From Petrosia ficiformis (taxonomy: Eukaryota > Porifera > Demospongiae > Haplosclerida > Petrosiidae): a stretch of 64,000 bases of DNA. The notes below the pieces were generated by a model that saw only the letters and a list, made by a program, of their open reading frames with translations, was not told the DNA's origin and ran no database searches. Positions 11,180-21,770 of the stretch are shown here, in pieces. The position numbers were made by a program, and so were the translations under genes. Numbering within the stretch: the first letter of the stretch is position 1; every line of letters begins with the position of its first letter. The stretch spans positions 18,764,548 through 18,828,547 of the forward strand of contig OX345636.1 of the NCBI GenBank assembly GCA_947044365.1, written 5' to 3'.

Positions 11180-11940
11180 GTCTTGTACAAACACAATTCC
11201 AACATCTAGAAGAAATCATGTTACAAAGTAAAAGGAAATTAAGGATCATAAGGCAAAATATTAGATCTACAGAGTACAGAAGAAACGAAAATGGGACTTA
11301 CATGTGCAGAAAAAAGCAATCCCAAGGTCAGTCAGGTCAATACAGCACATGATTCCTGAGGTCGAAATTTGATAGCCACACCATATATAAATTGTTGCAT
11401 GGAGTTGTTTCGTCACGGAACGCAAGAAGAGTTTTACTTACATATAGTTGTAGTTAACATAGTGTAGAATAATAGTGAATACAGTCTATGTGTAACCTTT
11501 AATTTCCAGAGGAGAACCAAAGAAGGAACGATTTTGCATCATACTCGTTCGTTCCATCATGCGCCCAAAATTATAAAAAATTCGATTATAGCAAAAGATA
11601 AGAAACGGGTTACAAGCTAAAAGTACCAGATGTTTGTGAAGGTTCTTATCTGACGTTACTTCTGAAGTGTGGGGTTGGAAAATTATTATAAGTTAATTTA
11701 TGTAAAAGAAGCGTCCGAATTCTATCTATCCGATTACGTGCAGTTTTATGGGGTGCCGTTTGTATCAAAATTAACTTCCTAAGAGATCTTCCTACTTTTT
11801 TCGATCTTTAGCAGAACAGAACAGATGTTTAGTAAATATCGACGATGCTTAGTATATATCGACAATGTTTAATTTAAGAGATGTTTAGTAAATATCGACG
11901 ATGTTTAGGCTTAACCATGCCCCCTATATTGCTGCAACAT
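11180..11940. other. No gene recognised
   Basis: Non-coding. Near 11825-11910 the words TGTTTAGTAAATATCGACGA and close variants occur three times in short tandem order. Otherwise nothing is seen. Confidence 0.4.
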
Positions 11941-11946
11941 GTTGTC

Positions 11947-12660
11947 ATGTCGACGGCTGAGAAAATCTTTCAGGATGCTTTGACCTGGAGCGTTATCAAA
12001 GGTATTTACTACATTACAGGGTGCAAACAGCCCTAACGGTAGTAGTAGTAGTGGCAATGGCAGTATTGGTAGACCTAATACTAACACAAGGAGCCGACCT
12101 GAGTCAGATTCAGATGAATCAGACAATTTTGTTGAGCTTCAATGTGATCTAAAAGCCAAGAAATGGTATGTATATATAATTATATATATATATATATATA
12201 TATACCATAGTTAACAGGTACATCAAAGATACCGACAGGTAGTATATACGCAATATACAACCTGTTTGCAGTTGTATAAAGATATTCACTAGGTAAAGTA
12301 TATCCATATGATATTCATACACATATTGCACATGCGCACATCACATACTGAAAGGTCATGTCATCATGAAGAGAACACGAGGAGACAGCAAATGTTGCCT
12401 TTCATTGAAAAAAAGGAAACGACAGAAAGAACAGCGCAGCCGAACAACTAGAGTACTTGTCACAGACACGTAAGTCCTCGATCGCTCGATCGTTACTTGT
12501 CAACACATATCCATCCATCAACATACTATCATTATGGTACATCACGTTCAATGTACTTGTTAGCTATAGAATATATTATATACACCATGGCTTCTCGGTG
12601 TATATGGCGAATATACACCAAGAAGCCATGGTATATATATTACATATATATATATATATA

Positions 12661-12713
<53 letters not shown>

Positions 12714-13713
12714 TGCTACCATGGCAACCGTTTGATGTGGTTAGGTTTTATATTTTGTATATAGACCTGTGAATCTTTAATCCACCAGCATACTATATAT
12801 TGTATATAGTACACTTACAGTTCTTATATACCACAATATAAACCCTTGGTTTAGTGTCTTCGGATGTGATATAGCCCTCGCAAGCTCGGGCTATATCACA
12901 TCCTCAGACACTAAACCTCGGGTCTATATTTTGTATATAAGAACTGTAAGTGTACTATATAATATATATATATATGTGTGTACAGGTGTGTCCTGTTAGA
13001 CCATCTATGTTTACACAGAAGAAATCTATGTTTACACGAAAGAAGGCGATTCAAATGAACATAGGAAACCGAATTCAGCGTCAATACATATGATTGTGAA
13101 TTGTGATATTATGTGTTTACCCAAGTGTCCTGCCGACAGAAGTGGATTAGTGAAGATCCCATGGAAAAAAAGTGTTCGTGACTTCCTTGCAAGAAACCAA
13201 CTTATGGGAAAAATACGCCTATCTTCTGACATGAGTGAAAAAAGTATAATGAGGGAAGTGCTATCTGTGTATGAAGTTGCAATGGGTAAAGATAAAGATT
13301 TCCCATTTAAAATATTGCAAAACTCGGGAGGTAGTAGCAGGACTCTAAATACTCCTGCTGTATCATCATCTTTTAAATGGACTGCCAGTGCAGTTTCTGG
13401 AAGAAATGCAAAAGTACTGATTTTTATACTGGCTGATGCTGAATTAAATGTAAGCTGGTAAAATCTGTGACTACAATAGATAATTTTAATATTATACTAG
13501 ATTTCTGATTACTATTCAAACAATAAAGACTTTTCAAATGGTGAAGATTTTTAAGGTGAATGTTCTGACAATTCACGGAGTCCAAGCCTTCCAAAGTTTG
13601 ATGTTGGAGAAAGGAATGATAAAGGTACATGTTTATAATAATTATACTTTTAAGTGTTAACATTATTATGCAGGAATAATAATGGTTGATGAAGGATCTG
13701 CTGATCAATCATT
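11947..13713 (+). CDS. Probable multi-exon gene, HECT-associated-like N-terminal region
   Basis: Candidate exons with GT-AG borders: 11947-12001 (ATG, STAEKIFQDALTWSVIK), 12020-12165 (Ser/Asn-rich, then SDSDESDNFVELQ), about 12352-12469 (basic), 13019-13449, 13556-13624 and 13674-13713. The long exon reads EIYVYTKEGDSNEHRK... and includes the blocks FPFKILQNSGGSSRTL and SSSFKWTASAVSG. I recall similar blocks N-terminal to HECT-type genes in marine invertebrates, but no HECT domain is in the window. Phases between the first three exons do not all agree, so the model is incomplete or the gene is decaying. The intron before the long exon holds foldback DNA. A further exon-like stretch (DYINLISDSDSDSERTP) lies near 14087. 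Confidence 0.45.
12577..12640. repeat. Short inverted repeat around CCATGGCTTCT
   Basis: ACACCATGGCTTCTCGGTGT and its near-complement ACACCAAGAAGCCATGGT face each other across about 10 bp. They form a hairpin with ~26-bp arms inside the intron. Confidence 0.8.
12640..12712. repeat. (TA)n microsatellite
   Basis: A near-pure TA run of about 70 bp. The ORFs across it are artefacts. Confidence 0.9.
12801..12962. repeat. Foldback element, arms about 75 bp
   Basis: The left arm starts TATAGTACACTTACAGTTCT and the right arm ends AGAACTGTAAGTGTACTATA. The centre is AGCCCTCGCAAGCTCGGGCT. The arms match over nearly their whole length, including TTTAGTGTCTTCGGATGTGA against TCACATCCTCAGACACTAAA. It looks like a MITE or foldback element inside an intron. 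Confidence 0.85.
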
Positions 13714-13799
13714 GTGAGTATTATGATTATTACAGCTGTATAATTATAGTGTTATGCATGTATTATACACTTCAGAATCAGTGACCAAAGATTAGCATT

Positions 13800-13924
13800 C
13801 AGTGTTCTGCCCACACTGGTCGGGAATAACCGGTTACCTCTTAGATAAATTAACCACCTGAATAAACAGCACAAAATTCATGTAAAATCCAACCACCACT
13901 CTAAATATCCTGGGCAGAACACTG
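13800..13924. mobile_element. 125-bp MITE, copy 1
   Basis: The ends CAGTGTTCTGCCCA and TGGGCAGAACACTG are perfect 14-bp inverted repeats. AGCATT flanks both sides, a likely target-site duplication. CAGTG ends are typical of hAT-derived MITEs, which usually make 8-bp duplications, so assignment is tentative. A second copy lies in the Helitron at about 20433-20566. Confidence 0.75.
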
Positions 13925-14149
13925 AGCATTGGATTCATTTCCGGAAACCAAGAGGTATTGATACAAATAATATCATTTAATAGGTTCAGTTTTTGAATGT
14001 GTACATGTAGGTCAATAACTAATATAAATACAACATGGGAACAATCCATGTACATGTGAGTAATTTGCAGTATATTATGTCAGGGATTACATCAACTTGA
14101 TAAGTGACAGTGACAGTGACTCTGAGAGGACCCCTAACCTATGTCATTC

Positions 14150-14990
14150 ACCGATTCCAACCTTCTCATTCTCCTATTAGTCAGCAGTATAAAAGTGAAA
14201 AGTAAATGCATATAGTTCCCATGTAATTAGACTTTTAAACTATTAATTATTTAGTGTTGTGGAAAGCGATAATCACAGAACAGAGAATTATGTATCTGCC
14301 TATTGGCAAAGATGAATATACCCGTATTTTTAAGACCTCCTCAATTTTATATATCTAAATAATATTCATAGGTTTTTTTAACTTTTCAGCTACTTTGTAA
14401 ATTACTATACTGAAGTGCACTCAAGTGGGAATGTAGCTTTTGGTAAACTGAATAACTTCAGTATACATACGTATATACTAATAGTTATAACCTAACAGCT
14501 GTCTCTCCTTCACTCGAATGCTGGCTTAAACGTTTGTTTTCCCAAGTCACGCTAATCAAAACCAAGCAAAGAAACAAATTTAAGACTTCAACTGTTGATG
14601 CAAAGCTTACCTTGTTCCTGTGTCACTTACAATCCTGACTCGAGTATATGCAATTGTATCAATGTGGAAATATACAATTCAGACTTAAGAAAGTGAACAA
14701 CACTTGAGTTTATGATGTTTAGAAATAAAAACATTTTGTGTTATGAAAAAAGTTAGAAATCTAAGGTAATTTCTAGGGATATTTGGAACAGAATCAGGGA
14801 ATTTCTACAGTAAAATTCGAAAAAAATTCAAGGATTTCCTGGGGTAATTTGAAACTGGGTCAGGGAATTTCTAGGGCTAAATTTATTCTAATCTAGGGAA
14901 CTACAAGAAATTGTCCCTGGAGACACTGTTATCACCTACAACAATAATTTTAAAAATAATTATAGTTCTGCCTGAACACCTAGAACTGCT
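14150..14990. other. No gene recognised
   Basis: Non-coding. Near 14770-14890 the words AGGGAATTTCTA and GGAAC-CAGGGAATTTCT recur in short degenerate tandem order. No motif. Confidence 0.4.
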
Positions 14991-14995
14991 GAAGC

Positions 14996-16268
14996 ATGAG
15001 TAAACGCCCAAGAAGCTCTGTATGGAACTATTTCCAAAAAGATGATAGCATGGAATATGCTATACGTACGATAGCTGGTTGCAAGACAAAAATTAAACAG
15101 GCATACGGGAATACAAGTAACTTGTTGAAGCACCTGAAAACGAAACATCTAAAAGAACATGAGGAGTGTATTAAGGAGATGAAAGCAAATGAGGAGAAAC
15201 GTAAAAAGTCTACAAATAATCCAACCATGCAAACAACAATTGAACATTCTATAGCTAGATGCCATGTATATCCAAAGGAGTCTACAAAAAGAAATAATAT
15301 TGATGTTACGTTAATACAATAAATTGCAACTGACCTCCAGCCAGTGTCTATTGTTGAGGATCAGGGTTTCAAAAGTTTTGTACATACTCTGGACAGTAGA
15401 TACGAGATTCCCAATCATGAGCAGGCCTACCAGAAACCTACCAATCTGTGAAGAGAAAACTACAAAGGCAACTAAACAACACTACACACATTGCTCTCAC
15501 AACTGATATATGGACCTCTCTCCCGACCAAATCTTACTGCTGCATTATTGCCCACTACATCACAGACACATGGGAGCTAAAAGCTGCAATTTTAGAAACT
15601 TTTGATTTCAATAGTGAGCATACAGCTGATAATATATCATCAGAGCTCCTACGCGTCATAACACAATGAAGTTGAGAGAAGTCCAGCGTCAACTACAACA
15701 TCCTGAACACAAACTGATACAAGAGGTATCAACTAGGTAGAACTACACCTTCCCAATGTTTGAAAGAATTATTGAACAGTTTGAAGCAATAACGACAGCA
15801 CTCTGTTTGGTGAACCATAACCAGCTGTGCTTAACAACTGATGAAAAATCATCAATCTCAGATTCACTTACAGTCCTGAAACCTTTTTTGGAGGCTACCG
15901 AAAACATCTCCGGGGATAAGTTTGTATCGGTTTCCATGATTATTCCTCTTGTGAAGCTACTTCAACAGAGCATGAGATCACACCTATCAATTCCTTTGGC
16001 TGCTGAGCTCTCAAGTGAGCTGACCTATCGTTTTTCTCCAATAGAGGAAGCATACATAACAGCTGTTACAACCCTATTGGATCCACGTTTCAAGAAGCTA
16101 CCATTCTCTACTTCATCTTCAGCTGAACATGCCATCACGGAAAGCTTCCATCAATCAGAGTCTGACCTGCAGGAAAGTACTCCTACTGTTCCTGCTACCC
16201 CAGCACAGCCTACCACCCTCTGGGATGCTTTTGATAAAAGGGTTCACGATTCAACAACGTGTGGATGA
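14996..16268 (+). pseudogene. ZBED-type hAT transposase, decayed
   Basis: The N-terminus (14996-15322) has a BED-finger pattern ending in NTSNLLKHLKTKHLKEHEE, but the first Cys position is Arg (YAIRTIAGC), so the finger is broken. After stops, 15448-15669 reads HIALTTDIWTSLPTKSYCC, the usual first-Asp block of hAT transposases (TTDxWTS). Then 15756-16268 reads FPMFERIIEQFEAI..., LKPFLEATENISGDKFVSVS and ITAVTTLLDPRFKK, matching the ZBED/hAT core. The hATC dimerisation domain with the final Glu is missing. At least three frame breaks are present. Confidence 0.75.
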
Positions 16269-16439
16269 CAGTGTTGCATGTGTTACAAGTGATAGCTTCA
16301 ATGTTATGTCTTGTCATGAGAGGGAATCGTCACTTTCAGCAAGTATACAAGAAGCTCAGCAGGATCACAACTGTCCTGTTCATATGACAGCACAGTAGAT
16401 TTGAGTGGTATAGACAGGAGTATTCTAGAGAGCATGTGG

Positions 16440-16677
16440 GAAAAAGGTACATTCAGAAGGATATATAACTACAATTCCTGGAGATTCAGGGGTTGCTGGA
16501 TTTAGTACTTCAGTACCTCACATAGTTACTCCTGGACAGAAGAGTACTTCAACATTTTGTTGTGATGCTAAATGTCCTACATATGCAGCTTACAGGTTTT
16601 GTAGTCATACACTTGCTGTTGTTGAGGTCAATGGGTGTTTACCAAAAAGTTTAAACATGAAACCCTCCGTATGATCT
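16440..16677 (+). pseudogene. SWIM zinc-finger fragment (MULE-like)
   Basis: One frame reads VAGFSTSVPHIVTPGQKS, then FCCDAKCPTYAAYRFCSHTL and AVVEVNGCLPK. The C-x(3)-C...C-x-H pattern is a SWIM finger, as at the C-terminus of MULE-type transposases. There is no transposase core nearby. It is unlinked to the hAT remnant in reading frame. Confidence 0.55.
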
Positions 16678-16689
16678 TTGCATAGTTCA

Positions 16690-17285
16690 TGGTGAAACTA
16701 GAGACATCATAAACCCACATACAAAAAAGACTATCAAAGTTCCAGTAAATGCACACTATCACCTCACAACGAAATGCATTCAATATGTCGATCCAACATT
16801 CAAACCAGTACATATCATTATACCTGAAAATTTGAAGATAAAAGTAGCAAGTTAAATATACAAAAATCTTTTCAGCCAAGAATTTCAGCTAATATTATAA
16901 CTACTTATAGCTATATATATTAACATTTGTCAATAATAATTCAGCTAGTATTAATCAATTTCAATGATAATTTAGCTAGTATTGTACAACGATAATTGCA
17001 TATTAAACATGTACCTGTGTGACGATTGGCTAGATATATATATATATATAATACTTTATGCTTGCTTTATGCAATATATTAATAGCTATTAGCTAATACT
17101 AGTATGTACCCGAAATATATATATATGTATATATTATATTATAAGTATATGTTATTAACAGTAATTATATAACATGTAAAGGATGTATAATGGAAATTAT
17201 ATACAAAATAAAATAATATACAAAATAAAATAATAAATAATAATAATAAAGTAAGGTTTAGTCAAAGGGTGAATCCCACAATGGA
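16690..17285. other. No gene recognised; TA-rich
   Basis: AT-rich DNA with short TA and TAA microsatellites (17034-17052, 17115-17145, 17225-17255). No coding motif. Confidence 0.5.
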
Positions 17286-17289
17286 TTAT

Positions 17290-18095
17290 CTAGGCTGACG
17301 AGAAAAATAAGTGTAAAATCATTTTAGCATTATAGCTCCATAATTTGACAGAGAGTTGTTGAATTATATTCTTGTCAGCCAATTTCAAAGGTAGACCATT
17401 GTGTACTATAGTTCTAGCCGCTATTTGAGATAGCATTTTTCTTGCAAATGGTGTCCAAAGGCCTAGTGTTTCAACTGCTAAAGGAACAAATTCTCCACCT
17501 GCTTTCTCAACTGTATTGGCATATTTACTGTCCTTACTTTGTTCACCTTGCAAACCCGCTACACCAGCTGAAATTGATGATAAATTGATAATGCCAGGTT
17601 GTAGTGAATTGCGAACAGTGAGATCAAAGTAGGTCGGTTTGCCATTGAGAAAATCAGGATGAAATATATCACCAGGTCGATCTTGTGATGCTCCTGATAA
17701 TCTTTGTTCTCTTCGTACTAAAGGCCCATCTTGATGAAGTGAATGGTAAACAATATCACATAAACTCTCATGCCGACGTATTCGTAATGGGTTATGGCCA
17801 CATCCCAATAGGTGGTCACCATTATGAGATCAATGACTGAGCCACAGAAACAAAGTGAAAGTGGACTAGATGGGAAACAATGAATACCCAACCATATTCT
17901 TAAAGCTATCACAAATTCATTTGGGTGGATGGAGAGTCCAAGGGAAGAAATCGGTGGAGCACTTAGCCAAGCACTTGTATCATTGCTACTAGACAGTGTC
18001 CTCAATCTAGTTTTCCCATATAAATCAATGTTGGAGAGTAATTCATTGAATAAAGACTGATCGAGTGTAACTTGTATATTGTGCTGAGAATTCAT
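17290..18095 (-). pseudogene. Retroelement C-terminus with restriction-like endonuclease pattern
   Basis: Reading 18095-17718, the blocks SNDTSAWLSAPPISSLGLSI, EFVIALRIWLGIHCF and CFCGS appear. After a frameshift, 17808-17290 reads LGCGHNPLRIRRHESLCDIV, then RPGDIFHPDF and FDLTV, and later FVPLAVETLGLWTPFARKM. The CCHC-like knuckle followed by R-PD...D-T fits the restriction-like endonuclease tail of R2-like reverse-transcriptase polyproteins, common in marine invertebrates. The reverse transcriptase itself is not in the window. It lies tail-to-head with the Helitron on the other strand. Confidence 0.5.
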
Positions 18096-18417
18096 TGGGT
18101 CTAAAATTAATTTTTATTAACTAGTATGAAATTTTGCCATGCCCCTTGTAAATTTTAAAATAAAGAATGAAAATAGCTACAAAATTTTCTATAGACAAGA
18201 AGTCATTATTTTATAAGCATACTATTATAATAAATTAAGAAAGAGTTCTATAGTTCTATATTATTAATTGATGTATCAGTTTAATCTATAATCTTCGCAA
18301 CACTGTAGACATCTCTCTTACAGACTTTGTGATCTTTTGGTCATCTTCTTCACTTAATATGTACCTAGATGAAAAACAAGAGTATACATGCTCAAGTGAC
18401 AGGGCCTTAATGCATTT

Positions 18418-18657
18418 ATGAAAATGGTGGCTCTTCCCTCTGGTAAACAGTGTTGCATTCATGGGCCAGCTGTCAATGTACCATCAAAACTTTATACTAT
18501 TTGTACATTATTACCACGATTACCGTCACAGACTGAAGTAATACCATTAAAACTCAAAAGGAAATTGCAATATAAAGGTCATTATATGTATAACTATGTA
18601 AGACCAGACAAAGTAATAATATGGTTGAATGCTAACATTAGTATTAATAATGATTAG
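18418..18657 (+). pseudogene. DUF6570-like segment of Helitron
   Basis: Reads MVALPSGKQCCIHGPAVNVP, then SKLYTICTLLPRLPSQTEVI and LKRKLQYKGHYMYNYVRP. This is the conserved block I associate with DUF6570 at the N-terminus of Helitron proteins. The frame ends at a stop about 150 bp before the OTU piece. Confidence 0.6.
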
Positions 18658-18804
18658 GTACATGATTCATTGGCTAATGACACTGAGTTATTTACTAGCC
18701 TTACACAATAACCTAAGGAAATAGTTAATAAAGAAGAGCTTAATGAAATAGTTACCACTGAACAACCTAATGAAATAGTTACTACAGAAGAGCCTGAACT
18801 GATC

Positions 18805-19425
18805 ATGGAAGTTAGTACTAGTGATCAATTAGACATTATTAGAAATGCTTATAATATGCTTAGTAGTAAAGCTCAAAGAAATGGCTACAATATTCACAAT
18901 GTAGCAGCTGATGGTAATTGCCTTTTTGCTGCAATTGCGTATCAACTACCAGCTATTGGAATACATAATATTGATATACATACTATCAGAAATAATGTAG
19001 TGAGTCATTTTGAAAACAATCCATACGTTAATGATGTACACTATTGTAATTTCCTCTCAGCACCTGTATCAACTAGTATTTCATATAATGCTGATGCTTC
19101 TAGTATATATTGGTGACCCTAATATTCAATCCCAATTACGATGGCAAAAGTATTTGCAAAGATTAAGTGAAGGTGCGCATGGGGAGATAATATAACTCTT
19201 CAGGGTATTTGTGAAATGTTGAATATTACTATAAACATTCCAAGTACTTTGAACCCAAACATGGTAGTAATTACTGGTACTAGTCAGGGCAATGTATATA
19301 TAGCATTGATAGAGCAATATCATTATGTAGCACTAGATAAAATTGAAGTCCCTAGTAACGTTTGTGAATCAGAGAGTGATGAACATACTAGCTGGTGGCC
19401 CACAAGAGAGTATGCTTTCTGTTGA
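18805..19425 (+). pseudogene. OTU-like cysteine protease domain, frameshifted
   Basis: The first piece (18805-19116) carries VAADGNCLFAAIAYQLP, with the DGNC Asp and catalytic Cys of OTU deubiquitinases. After a frameshift, 19216-19425 carries IPSTLNPNMVVI...YIALIEQYHYVAL, placing the usual catalytic His in HYVAL. The fold is therefore complete in outline but cannot be translated as one chain. Its role in OTU-Helitrons is unproven. Confidence 0.7.
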
Positions 19426-20475
19426 AAACCCTGAGGCTGATGATCAGATTTATTCTGTAGCACCAGCTGAAGGACAAAAGCCAATATATATAATGACTGA
19501 TACTAATTTTGAAGAGATGTGTAACCCTGATAAACTCTGTTTTGGCAGTGGTGGGTTTACTGCAGAAAAACCTAGAAAGTTAACTTACAGAAAATATTTT
19601 AATCAATGTATATTAGATGTTGACGGTAGATTTGATAAAGACTTAGACTTCCTTTTTGTAGCTCAGTATGTAGTTGAAGCTAAGCAAATCCTAGATGATG
19701 CAAACAATTTTATATGGGACAAAAATCATAAAGACAATATGGGGGCCAGCCAGTTACTGCTAGTCAGGTAAAAAACCAAGCCCTTGTGAGTGACTATGTG
19801 CGCAATGATAAAGCTTATCGGTTTATGAAAAATGTTAGAAGCTCTCTAGCATATTACCAGCACACATTTGTCAGCTGGGTACACCTACGTGGTTTTTGAC
19901 ATTATCACCAGCTGACATGCGGGCCATGATACAAATCATTGCTAAACAGTATGATGTTATTTACACTGATGACGAAGTTGCTTCTTTGTTTGAAGAAAAA
20001 TCTAATTGGCTCAGGCATAATCCTCTTACTGCAGCTAGACATTTTCAAAATAGACTAAATATATTTTTCCAAGAATTTTTAAAATCCACTGCAAAACCTT
20101 CAGGATAAATAGTTGATTATGCTATTAGAATTGAATTCCAAGCGAGAGGGTCACCACATGCACATACAGTAATATGCCCCTAAGTTTGGTGTAAATGAAG
20201 ATAGTGAAGTGTGTAATTTCATTGACAAGTATATAGCATGTTGTATACCAGAGGAGGAAGGGGTATTAAAAGAGCTTGCGTTGCAACGTCAGCAGCATAA
20301 ACACTCCACTTATTGTAAAAAGGGTAAAACATGCCGTTTTCACTTTCCTCGACCTCCTAGTCCAAAAACATTAATAGCCAAACCTGACTCAAACTCAGAC
20401 ACATTAGTAAATGCGCAAAGTATACTAACCAAAGTGCGGCACTGGTCGGGAATAACCACCACTCAGATGAATTAA
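19426..20475 (+). pseudogene. Helitron_like_N / HUH Rep region, broken
   Basis: Pieces in order: ILDVDGRFDKDLDFLFVAQY (about 19609), LSPADMRAMIQIIAKQYDVI and LTAARHFQNRLNIFFQEFL (19896-20108). After a stop come RIEFQARGSPHAHTVI (the HUH motif, near 20131-20175) and then the zinc-like block HKHSTYCKKGKTCRFHFPRP (20209-20475). These match the Helitron replication-initiator domain. Stops and frameshifts separate all pieces. Confidence 0.75.
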
Positions 20476-20566
20476 CCACTTCTCAGATAATACATATACT
20501 GGATAAACAGCACTAAATGCAATGTAGAATCCAATCACCACTCTAAATATCCTGGGCAGAACACTG
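20433..20566. mobile_element. MITE, copy 2, nested in the Helitron
   Basis: Shares ACTGGTCGGGAATAACC and CTCTAAATATCCTGGGCAGA with the copy at 13800-13924. The right end CAGAACACTG is intact and the left end is reduced. It lies inside the Helitron coding region, so it inserted after the Helitron. Confidence 0.7.
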
Positions 20567-20630
20567 GAACATTATTAATATTTGCAAGCTCTAAGCATTT
20601 CAAATGCAGGTAATGTAGTAGTGTTAAAGC

Positions 20631-21285
20631 ATGAGTGAACCTAATGATGAATGTACAATAAGTAACTATAATGGTCCTGTATTACAAGCATGGCAAGCCA
20701 ACATGGACTTACTATATGTTTTAAATGCTTATGCATGTGTTATGTATGTAGTAGCATACATGATGAAGACAGAGAGACAAATAGGTGAAATACTAAAAAG
20801 AGTAGCTAGTGAGGTTAGAAGTGAAGAATTGATTACTCAGCTCAAAAAAGTAGGTGCAGCTTTCTTAAATCATAGAGAAGTCAGTGCCCAAGAGGCAGTA
20901 TATCGTATGCTCTCTATACCAATGAAGCAATTAAGTAGATCAGTTGTATTTGTTGATACTAATCCCAAGCATGAACGGATTGCTGTACTTAAAAATACTG
21001 CAGCAATTGAGCAACTTGAAGATGATGATGATGTGTTTCAATAGATAGATACCAGCATAGACCACATGATCTAGACTCAATGTGTCTTGCTGACTTGGCT
21101 GCTAACTATGTCACCAGTTATAAACCAAAAGATCAAAGTGACACCTCCCTCAGAATCTGAAACAACGTCATTAAAAATGACACTAACTGATGGTTTTGGC
21201 AAAATGAATAAGTGGAAGAGAGAAGCAGTCATTAGATTTAGAAAATACAATAAAGATACTGACTCAAATAACTATTACCATAGTA
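20631..21285 (+). pseudogene. Helitron Rep-helicase linker region
   Basis: Reads YNGPVLQAWQANMDLLYVLN and ACVMYVVAYMMK (20631-21044). Then, in another frame, LTDGFGKMNKWKREAVIRFR and KYNKDTDSNNYYHSKL (21087-21285) follow. These are the typical blocks between the Rep and helicase parts of Helitron transposases. Coding stops before the Walker A motif of the helicase. Confidence 0.7.
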
Positions 21286-21584
21286 AATTAAATTTAAAAA
21301 ATTTTATAAATCATAAGAAAAATTTGAAACTATTGTTTATTGATAATAATTTAATACATGCATGAATAAGGCAATACATAAACAGGCTGCTAATTAGTAC
21401 ATAATATACAAGTAAAATACTAGGTAGATATAGTAAACAATTCCATTGGTGGGTAATAATGTTTCATATCTTACTGCAATAAAATATAATCTTTATTTTC
21501 ATTGGTCAATTTGATATTGATCTTCAAAAGTGATCCTACCTTCCAGTATAAAAACAGCACAATTTCTGCGCTACAAGGTATAGA

Positions 21585-21770
21585 ATGTCTCAATTTGAAG
21601 ACTTAGAAGGCATGGATCTTGAAGCAACTCTACGCCCGAGTCCACTGTCTCCAATCAGACCTCCACCTCCAGTTGGAGCTCCTCCACCAAAGAAAGGGAG
21701 AAAAAGAAGGAGGAAACAAAAGGGGAGGGGGGAGTCAAAGATTATAACTATAATAATAATAATTATATAG
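21585..21770 (+). CDS. Short Pro/basic ORF cut by the Tigger element
   Basis: Starts with ATG about 40 bp after a TATAAAA box (21547). It encodes MSQFEDLEGMDLEAT, a Pro-rich stretch (PIRPPPPVGAPPPKKG) and a Lys/Arg tract (RKRRRKQKGRG). The frame runs exactly into the Tigger left end at 21770. It could be the 5' end of a gene disrupted by the element, or chance. Not recognised. Confidence 0.3.
   Translation: MSQFEDLEGMDLEATLRPSPLSPIRPPPPVGAPPPKKGRKRRRKQKGRGESKIITIIIIII

Larger units (their letters stand above)
18415..21300 (+). mobile_element. Decayed Helitron with DUF6570-like and OTU modules
   Basis: Ordered modules on the plus strand: DUF6570-like segment, OTU protease, Helitron_like_N with HUH Rep motif, and a helicase-proximal linker. 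The SF1 (Pif1-like) helicase Walker motifs are not present, so the 3' half is lost. I could not identify the 5'-TC or 3'-CTRR hairpin ends. A MITE is inserted at about 20433-20566. OTU-bearing Helitrons are known from several animals, so the fusion itself is not new. Confidence 0.75.
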
